NCBI GenBank assembly: GCA_905221605.1
Contig: CAJNDS010000055.1
Location: 1 to 64,000, forward strand
Reading direction: 5' to 3'
Length of the DNA: 64,000 nt
From: Symbiodinium natans
Lineage: Eukaryota > Sar > Dinophyceae > Suessiales > Symbiodiniaceae
Positions 56,114 to 64,000 of the stretch are shown in pieces. A model generated the notes under the pieces. It did no database searches, had not been told where the DNA came from, and worked only from the letters and a program-made list of their open reading frames with translations. Each line of letters begins with the position of its first letter. Position 1 is the first letter of the stretch. The position numbers and the translations under genes are program-made.

Positions 56114-56290
56114 TCAGCAACCTGTGACCAACTTGCCTATGGAATTCGTACTTTCGTTCGAGTGCAGCTTGCACACGCCAGGGAGCCTTGTTAGGGCCAC
56201 AGACCCACTGCCGCAAGCGAGGTGAAGCGGCGTCCTCACAGGCAAAGGCAGAAAGCAACAGCACCGCCACACGTGGCACGTCGGTTCATG
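56114..56290 (-). CDS. Ankyrin-repeat exon
   Basis: Reads PVRTPLHLACGSGSVALTRL (about 56,245-56,180), the TPLHLACGSG core of an ankyrin repeat. Neighbouring frames are short. It shares strand with the 53.9 kb ankyrin exon. Between them no further repeat was identified with confidence. Confidence 0.4.
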   Translation of the reverse strand, partial: HEPTCHVWRCCCFLPLPVRTPLHLACGSGSVALTRLPGVCKLHSNESTNSIGKLVTGC

Positions 56291-56940
56291 TCGCACCCAA
56301 GGACTGCGCCGTCCCTTGAGATTTTGTGCATCGGAGGAGGCCCTGCTACCTGGCAATTCTGGGGTAACTCTTGCCTAACCGCTGGGAAAGAGAGGTAATT
56401 GAAAGGCGGTGCCACGCAGCAGCCTCGACACGCAAGCGTGAAGCAGATAGTTCATGGTTACAGACACGTAGACAGATGTTCAAACTTCAAAGACATTGTC
56501 GAAAGCCGTATCGCTGAATCTAGAGATCGAAGAAACAGTGAAGAAACTCTGGTTCTCGCATATTCACGCGCTTGCTCCAGTTTTGATTGCTCGCCAACGC
56601 TGGCAACTCCTCAGGTCAACCTTGACTTGTCACTGACGCTGCGATGCTTCTGCTTCATTCTCCGACATGGCGCTGTTCATCATGGGCCTTGGCACAAGGC
56701 CTGCATGTGGTGACCCGTGGTGACCTTGCCTTCTGCCCAAGCCATATTGAATCTCCCGTCTTGGACCTGCCGACCACATACGTCCTCTGAATTTGTCATG
56801 AACACGTCCTTGCTGAAGGAGATCACGGACAGGCGTGCATGTGCTGCAAACACCAGATCACCATCTCACCTTTGCTATCCTTTGCTTGTGCGTGTACCAT
56901 TTTGGGTGTCCTTCCTTGGACCCATGTGACGATCAATAGT

Positions 56941-58052
56941 TCAAATTCTCGCAGCAACGACGCACCAACTTGGAATCCTTAGTCCAGGAGAAGGCAAGGA
57001 AAGCTGAGTGACCCAGTGCCTGTGATGCCGCTGAAATCTGAAGTCTACGTCCAAGCTGCCCTGGACTTGAGTTTCCGCCGAAGGTGTGGAAAGCCTCACC
57101 TCTCTGCGCCGGGCAGAAGTTTTAACAAGTTTTGTATGTTTCAGGTGAGTTTGAGCTCGATCCAAGCGGCACTCAAAACCAGCCCCTTCTGGATTCAAAT
57201 CATAGTGCCCCTGCAGCCAGCTTCCATAGCTTCCACAGTTTCCAGCCACATCACAATTTCGAAGCAAGGGATGCATATGAATGCATGTCACTGCATGTCG
57301 ATACGACGTTGCCTCGCGAATCTGCCAGATCTCCCATATCTCAGGCTTGAGGGCAGCGCAGATGTCACTGCGGCAAAGGAGAGGCAAGTTCAGGTACCTT
57401 AGCTTCGTGGTCTTCACCACAATACCTGCATGTGAAACAGCAGCTTCGTATCCGGGCTGCTCCATGCTCTCATCAAACCTGGGGTGGTAAGCTGCTGCAC
57501 TGGGAAGAGTCGGCAAGAAAGCTGCCACTTCCCAGAGGAAGAGAGGCCACTACTTGCTGCCTACGCATGCCGAGAGGCTCCTCTCGGGCCTCGATCCCCT
57601 CGCGGCTCATGAGGTTCAAGTGAAGCATCCTGAGCATCCATACAGCTTCCATCGGGTGTACTGCACCCCTCGTCGCAGCCGAAGCTGGGGTCGATGCGTG
57701 TGGCCTGGGAGCGCCAGATGCGCAAGGCAGAAAGCTGTGAAAGCTCCGGAGAGGAAGCCACATGAAAGATGCAAAGCCTCATGGTCTCAGACACCCGACC
57801 TGGCGTTGAAATCCGGCTGAGAGTGTCCAAATACTCTTCGAAGCGGCCACTCCTCTCCAGTTTTGCAAGCCCACCCACCCGCAAGCATAAATCCATGCGA
57901 CATGCATATGGCATCATATGGCTCCTGTACGTGTTCTGAAAGACCGTATTGTCGACCACCAAGTCCTCGTGCAAAGCATCTTTCAAAAGACTCCACCCAG
58001 CGAGCCCTGCGCGTGTCCAGTGGCACCGTGGGGGCTGGAAGCTCACAAACAT
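56941..58052 (-). CDS. Unassigned coding pieces
   Basis: Pieces in order: AGLAGWSLLKDALHEDLVVD, then NTVFQNTYRSHMMPYACRMD and KLERSGRFEEYLDTLSRIST (about 58,010-57,790); LNLMSREGIEAREEPLGMRR (about 57,625-57,560); and TTKLRYLNLPLLCRSDICAA with LKPEIWEIWQIREA (about 57,420-57,310). Protein-like composition and shared strand suggest exons of one gene. No family recognised; the last piece has an LRYLNLP segment like a leucine-rich repeat but too short to call. Confidence 0.35.
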
Positions 58053-58333
58053 CAGCGTGGTGGAAGAAGCAGCCCGCCTCAGCTCTGACGGAAACTCTCA
58101 GGGAATCTCGGCACTCGGCATGTGCAACTGAGTGGGTGTCGCTGCTGTGCTGCCTCCTGGCTTCCTGGTGGCGGAATGGAGAATGCTTCGCTTTCCACAC
58201 TGTCCGACCGTTCTCCTACCACCGGACCTGAATGGCGGGCAAGGCGAAGTCCACCCCAGCCACGGCAGTCATAGTGCTGCTTGTGGATTTGCATGCTTCC
58301 CTCGCCAAGTAAGACACCTCAGAATCACCAACT

Positions 58334-58850
58334 TCAGGTTGGGTTTTCGCTAAAGGCACGATGTAACGTCCTACCATCGTCTGCAAAAATGCCATGGCCG
58401 GCTTGTTCTGAGACTTTGGCATCTAAGCCAAGCCCACAACCGAGGACAACTGCTGTCAAGCCATCGTTCTCCCCAGCTGCTTCCTCGACATGAGTTTCTT
58501 GACAATTGTGTTGCCTTCTGGTAGCCCAGCCGTCCGGTGTGTCTGGCAACAACAGCCTCTCGGTGTTTGCCAGCTGTGTCCTGAAGCTCGGCAGCAAGCT
58601 TCTGGATCTCGACTTTCGGTCGGCCCAGACTCCAAAAATTGAAGGAGCCGTCTTCGCCATACTCCCTGCGCGGATTGAGAACTAAATAAAGGGGGGAGGC
58701 CCCATGCTTAAGGCGTTTGCGGTAACGAAACAACCCGACAGTCGCAACAATATATTTGGGCCCGCAGCCCTGGTAGGAGTCGGCTGTCCCCGGAACCTCG
58801 ATGTCCGAAGTCCCATCGATTCGGAAAGGACCTCCTATGCACCTCCACAC
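58334..58850 (-). CDS. Unassigned conserved-looking exons
   Basis: The first piece reads WRCIGGPFRIDGTSDIEVPG, then CGPKYIVATVGLFRYRKRLK and LVLNPRREYGEDGSFNFWSL, with KVEIQKLAAELQDTA after it. After a frame change near 58,520 comes GENDGLTAVVLGCGLGLDAK then VSEQAGHGIFADDGRT, with a stop near 58,334. Composition and absence of stops suggest real exons with a short intron between. I do not recognise the protein. Confidence 0.4.
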
Positions 58851-61635
58851 CGCTTCTAGTCCTTGCGAGAGAATACCGCCGTGTGCACATTACTGTCAGG
58901 GACCCTTTGCGGCGTGGTGTGGGTTTCCAGACCCCCTGTGCAGCTTCTGGCGATCCTGTTGCAAACCTTTCCGGACCTCCTATGCCCCTGGTATCCGTTT
59001 ATGGACCGCACCCTGCGCCAAGGCCCGCGGAATGCCCGACACTCTATGGCCCTCCGATGAAATTCCTATCGAATGCCGTGGGACACCCTATGACCATCTC
59101 TGATGGACCGCTTCCCAGAACGGAAAGCATCGAACAACGTGCTTCGATGTGCTTCTTCAGCGGCGCCTGCTCCAAAGCATCTCTTCCTCTCCAAGCTGAG
59201 CACCAGCATCGAAGCGGTCCGTTACTCGAAAGAGTCCCTCCCTGTGCCTTAGCTGAGCTCTTCGTTAAAGACCACGGAGATCATGTAGACGCCGGCTTGC
59301 TAAGTATTGGTTTGAGTCGAGCTGTGCTGTTGCTGCTATCTGCCACTCTGCTATCTGATGCCCCAGGCGCGCTCTCTGAAGGCTGTCGGAACGGTGGTCC
59401 CCGGTCCAGCGCCCCCGCAGTCGTCGCCCCAGCGTGCCCGAAGGGTCTGCAAGCAGGGACCTGCGCACTCCCACTCTCTGATATGCATGGAGGCATTGCT
59501 CTTCCGCTGTGAACCTTGATGCAGATGCCCAGGTATTGACGACCAGAAAGAGCGCCTTAAGGCTCATCCCAACAGATCCAAACAGGAATGTCATCATTCA
59601 GCCATCATAAACCCCGATCTGCCACAATACCTGGCGCAGAGCTGCAACGCAGCAGGGCACACTAGAGGAAGCTACGGCCGACTCAGGCCCTGGCACAGCA
59701 CCGCAACAGCGGCAAAAGCACAGCGGGCGGCTGCAACTCCATGAGTGCCATGGCAATCTTCGGTAGACGGCCCATGTCGTTGTCTTTGCATGTCACTCAG
59801 AGACGAAGTTTAGCAGGGCCAGAAACACATCGCGAAGCTTAAGACGGTTGAGGATGTCAGCGACTGTGGCTAGTCATGGTTAGTCAGTCCCCCCCCGGGC
59901 ATTGTCTGCCTGGATGATTTGAAGACAAGAGCAGAGGCAAAGGCAAAGCCGCCTTGTCACAGTGCATCCATCACCCCTTGTGCATGTGCTTAGGTCCATG
60001 CGCGTTGGCAATGTGCAAGTGGCCTCAGTCAAGCATGTCCTCTCTGTAACACACAGCATCCCGGGCATCCAGAGCTCCACCTCAGGCAAGCACCACCTGT
60101 GACAGCTGCATGCAGGACGCCACTGCCTGCCCAATCCACCAGCCGTCTGCAAAGACATTTGACGACAAAAACAGACATGCTGTTAAGTTGACATGCATGA
60201 AGGCAAGTACAGGCTTCCAACTTGCATGAACAAATTGCGACAAGACACAAAATAGCTCAATTCTTAACACTCACCTGCTGCCCAGCCCCTGCCTTCGTGA
60301 TCGCAAGCGTTACACCTTAGCTGCCAGCCAAAACCCAGCGAGGGAGTCGCCGGAAAGCTTTGCTCAATGCCAGTGTAAAGTCATCAAAACACCATGCAAT
60401 GCACACCAAGCCGCCATTCTTCGGGCGACAAAACCTCCAGCATTGCTTGGACAGAGGCCTCGATGATTTTTGCACGTGACGTAAGCATCAATTAAGCATC
60501 TCAAGGCGCTTGCTGTCGAAGCCGAAGACTGGGCTTCCCGCAACAGATCCGCAAGAAGCAGCATGATGAAGCCTGACATTCACAGACTCCAAGTATCGCC
60601 AAGTCCTAGTGCTGAACATAGACTCCAGGCCCACGGCAACCGCGCGGCCCTCGAACCAAGCTCCCCACTGCCGGACAGACTCCGAGGAGGAGAAGTCCTG
60701 GAAGCCTCCAGCATGTCATGCCGCAGGCTCTTCCAACGTTATTCACCCCGACTATCCAGCCGGGCCTTCTGCTGCCGCATGCCGTAGCAAGAACCTTTGC
60801 TCACCGTCTTGGATTTCGGGGTGCCGGGGTGCGCGCGACAATGGCAACCAAACTTCGGAGTAGGACCAGCACAAGGATGGGCAAGGCTTCACTCGGCTTT
60901 GCAGCAGCCTTTGGGCTCCACGCGCTTCCATCTCTGTTCTACTGCCCTCCACGCCCTCCACGCCCTCCACAGCTCGGAGATTGTCATGCTACCTGATTAC
61001 TTGAGGCCGCGAGCTTCCTCCGGAAAGGCAAAGGACTTGACTTCGAGCCTGGCCAAAACCCGCATGTCACGCGCAACTGAAAGATTTCGTCCCAGCCCGA
61101 GGCTATCTGCTATCTTTTTGCTTCTCAGAACTCAAGCAAAGCACTTATGAAAATCTACGCTGTTTGCTGCAGGTTTGGTAGAGCGCCATTTCGTGCTTGA
61201 GCTGTAGACAACACAGGTACACCGAAACTGATTAATTCCTGCAGCAAGCTCATAACAAACTGCGTGGCAAAGCGCCTCTGCCAGAAGTATGCACATGATG
61301 TGTCTGGAGATTGACTCAAACACATCCAATACTTTCACGTCTGGCGTGACCAAGCCATCACAACCAGGCTTGTGTGTGTACAGACGAAGGTGCACGCTTT
61401 GGTGCATAGTGCCGAGACCCACCATCACATCTCGGAATCAGGCTGCGACGATCCTTCATTCATGTTGATCTATCTTGACTCTTCTTCACTGCAGAATCTG
61501 GACAACATCTTCGGAGAAGTCTGGAGCCAGGCTTCGGGGGTTTGGCCGAAGGCACAGGGCTTCTTCACAACGCTTGAGCACCTGGTGCACCACGCCTACC
61601 GGCACCTCACGCATGCTCACTTTACGCCACGCAGG
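58851..61635. other. No recognised gene
   Basis: No supported coding region. A plus-strand frame at 58,883-59,512 is open but has Pro/Ala-rich, unlikely composition and opposes the general strand, so I do not call it. Confidence 0.4.
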
Positions 61636-62850
61636 TTAAGTAGCCCTGGCCTCATCCAAACTGCCACTGCGGCCAGTATTTGAAGCTGGAATGCCGCGGC
61701 CGGATGCCATTTTGTCAGCCAACCTCGCCAGTCCTGGCTCACGTGGGTGTGGGGCCAGTGCACTGGGTGCAAACCTCGCATCGGATTCCGAAACCTTCCT
61801 CAACTTACCACTTGGCGCTTGAGCCAGCTGCTCGAGCCGAGTCTCTTTGCTGGAGCCACGGTGACTGAGTGACCTCGCTGGCACTCATGTCTCGTTGGCT
61901 CACCTTTTTCTCTGAACGCCGTCTAGGCTCCAATGTTTGGGAAGCCGGGGCCTTACAAAATCCACAGACCCGCATTTCCGGCAATCATCAGTGTCGTTGA
62001 CAGCGGAGGGGCGCGGCGAGCGCAGTGCTGCACATTCATGTGTCGAAGTCTCTAGATCAGTGTGCCAGGCACAAGGCACAGAAAATACATGGCAAGTTTT
62101 TCTGGACAATGGACATGATGAAGCACATTGGTCAAATCAACGCCCCGATACCTTCTCGGACAAGGTTGAAGAAGGGTTTCGATCTCATTTGTGCATTTGC
62201 TTCTCCACTACAGCATAGGATTCGCGTTACGACCGGTTCTGACAAGCAGAAGTCAAGCCTCACATCTTGTTCAAGCCATTTCAAGCCGAGCGGCAGGCTC
62301 CACACATCTGGCACAGCAGCGTTGGCGTTGCCACGGCTGGCTGCCGGTGCCGATGAAGCTTTGAGAGCAGGAGCCGCAGACACAGCCTCAGCTGCGGACT
62401 CGCTGGCATCTGCCCCCATGCGGCCTCTAGAATCCTAGAAGGCATCAGACACCAATGCGACGCACCAGGGCCTGAACTCACATGTGCAACAAGCCCCGCT
62501 CCCTCATAACCTACAGCGGACATGCAGTCCTCAGATGCTCCCACGATGCCACCATCACACCCACACCAAAGCTAGCCTCCCGACCATCAGGCAACCTTCG
62601 CTTGGTATGCTTCACGCATACCAGCCTGCCTCTCCGCCTCGAGTGCTGTCTTTTTGCCCAGGAGGGTTGAGGCTGAGCTGTCCAACACTGAAGCCGCCAG
62701 CTCCCGACTGCTCGGACACGCTCTGATCGGCTTAAGGGCTGTTGGCTTGAAATCGCAAAACCAAGCCCATTGGTCTAGCGGATGCTGCATGGCTCCGGCT
62801 GTGGCCGCTCGGGGCTTCAAAGATGAAGGCCAGCATTTAGGATCCTGCCT
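61636..62850 (-). CDS. Unassigned multi-exon pieces, coiled-coil/low-complexity
   Basis: Pieces in order: SRELAASVLDSSASTLLGKK then TALEAERQAGMREAYQAKVA (about 62,705-62,590); MGADASESAAEAVSAAPALK with PLGLKWLEQDVRLDF (about 62,420-62,240); and SHRGSSKETRLEQLAQAPSG with LARLADKMASGRGIPASNT (about 61,870-61,690). Composition is Ala-, Ser- and Lys-rich with helices. No family recognised. Confidence 0.3.
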
Positions 62851-64000
62851 CCGGGTCTTTCGGGAGCTCCGATCTTCCTGAATCTATCCTGACATCTCGA
62901 CATCCTGGCTGTCTTTTCCCTCCTGCCTAGTTGCAGCATGTGCTCGGCAGACAAATACAGGCAGTTGCCTCACAATGTCACTATCTCCAGAGACGTCCGA
63001 CATCGTCCAGAACCCACACACACACACAAAACCACCCAACGCCACAGAACCCCACAGAACCCAAGCAGCCCTGATCCCTGGCAGCAGCTTGCACCTTGCT
63101 CCGTCTGGGTTGTGAAGCCCCCACTGCCAGCGCAAGAGCTTCTTTACCTAACAAGGGAACCTGGCAAAGCCGACTGTTCTCCAAGGCGCGGCCACAGAAC
63201 CTGCAGTGGTGCCGAGGCCTCCAATGTCCTGAGGTCGTCGGCTCTGGAATCGAGAAGACTCACACTGGCCTAGGTCCTAGGTTCTTAGACCCAAGTGGCA
63301 ATTAGTGAGGAAAGATCTGCGGCCAAACAGCTCTTGCCCAAGGATGCGCAGCAAAGGCTGCAGTGCCTTGCATTCGGCTGCCAGGTCTCCTCGCTTGCAC
63401 AGGTGCCTGCACAGTAGAAGAGGATTGGCTTTCTAGTTCAGTCCCATCACCCCACGTCTCAATGTACCTCGTCCGCTTGCACGAACAGCACCAACAGCAT
63501 CGCGCAGGGAAACAAAAAAGGCCAAGGATGGCCAAGGCCTCCACCTGAGGTGCGAATGGGCTCGTGCCTTGCTGGCAGCGCCTCCAGCCTGCCCCGGCAC
63601 CAGGTCACCATCCGACACGTCCCAAACGGACTGCCCGCCCCCCCTTCCCCCCAGTCCCCCCCCCCCCCTCCCCGCCAGTCAATGCGCCAAAATGCAACTT
63701 TGGGTGCCTGGACACGGTAGTGGTGCAGTCCTGCAACGCCTCCTCAAGCAGGTCAGGTGGTGGCGTCATCCCTTTACTGACGCGGCACCGATCCTCCAAA
63801 CTGGCCGGCTGCAGCCGCTGATTGTCCTGCTACGGTGAAAGCAGTTTTTGTGTCTCACAAGCTTTGTTTCGCCCTAGCTTGCACAGTTTGAAGCGTGTCC
63901 TTCTCTGCGTCCTTTTCGGCGTCGGGAGCTGCGGTGGTGTTACACTGCTCCTGACTGCATCTTGCATTTGGACATGTTGCGGATTGCTGTTCTTCGCCTG
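62851..64000. other. No recognised gene; low-complexity tracts
   Basis: Holds a (CA)n run near 63,018 and a long C-rich tract at 63,637-63,680. A minus-strand piece reading RVSKGMTPPPDLLEEALQDC (about 63,785-63,725) has some protein character but cannot be assigned. Confidence 0.4.
63637..63680. repeat. Poly-C tract
   Basis: Near-continuous C run with a few T, A and G interruptions. A G-rich strand of this kind can form quadruplexes on the complementary side. Confidence 0.8.

Noticed and set aside
58883-59512. Plus-strand open frame of about 209 codons
   Set aside because: Pro/Ala/Ser-rich, no motif, and against the common strand; likely chance in GC-rich DNA.
62760-62800. tRNA-like A-box (TTGGTCTAGCGG)
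   Set aside because: No B-box or T-arm follows at the right distance; probably a chance match or a very old tRNA-derived SINE trace.
1-64000. CRISPR arrays, rRNA genes, phage or bacterial operons
   Set aside because: None seen; gene families, introns and spacing are eukaryotic.

Overview
The window looks like a stretch of dinoflagellate nuclear genome, most likely from a Symbiodiniaceae-type alga. The evidence is mixed GC content with sparse coding, short introns with GC-AG as well as GT-AG ends, and nearly every recognisable gene on the minus strand. The protein families also fit: a non-LTR element with an RVGEATNPGP motif and an OTU protease, DUF4116 repeats, an NTFL-type CCCH zinc-finger protein, and many ankyrin fragments. 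Axonemal CFAP70 and proteasomal Rpn13 show that it is eukaryotic. No bacterial operon, CRISPR array or rRNA was seen.

Layout, read on the minus strand from high to low coordinates. 64.0-56.9 kb: several unrecognised exons (62.8-61.6 kb and 58.9-56.9 kb). 56.3-45.4 kb: ankyrin-repeat pieces, a small CCCH zinc-finger gene (50.25-49.89 kb) and an AT-rich hairpin at 48.7 kb. 45-42.7 kb: mostly AT-rich sequence without a recognised gene. 42.6-38.8 kb: scattered unassigned exons, one resembling the end of a PH domain. 36.7-24.2 kb: a multi-exon CFAP70 gene (central-apparatus cilia/flagella protein) with a degenerate EF-hand block in its large exon. A dual-specificity phosphatase ORF and a copia-type reverse transcriptase relic lie between its TPR exons. 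22.9-21.5 kb: a two-exon PrpF-like isomerase. 21.1-19.1 kb: a two-exon FAM184-like coiled-coil protein with a GACA microsatellite in its intron. 18.2-17.7 kb: a GIY-YIG nuclease-domain protein. 17.5-16.7 kb and 14.9-13.6 kb: unassigned exon clusters. 9.48-8.96 kb: a compact Rpn13/ADRM1. 8.22-6.31 kb: a DUF4116 protein. 5.7-0 kb: a degenerate non-LTR retrotransposon (OTU protease, zinc finger, AP-endonuclease, start of the reverse transcriptase). Its first ORF is fused in frame to a membrane/TIR-like gene fragment.

The genes do not form one pathway. Shared orientation is the main organising feature and matches the known one-way gene arrays of dinoflagellates. The most striking points are the fused retrotransposon ORF with an NPGP motif resembling a 2A ribosome-skipping site, the EF-hand block inside CFAP70, and the phosphatase and copia relic lying among CFAP70 exons. 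All exon limits come from reading the sequence by eye. Family names rest on remembered motifs, not on database searches.
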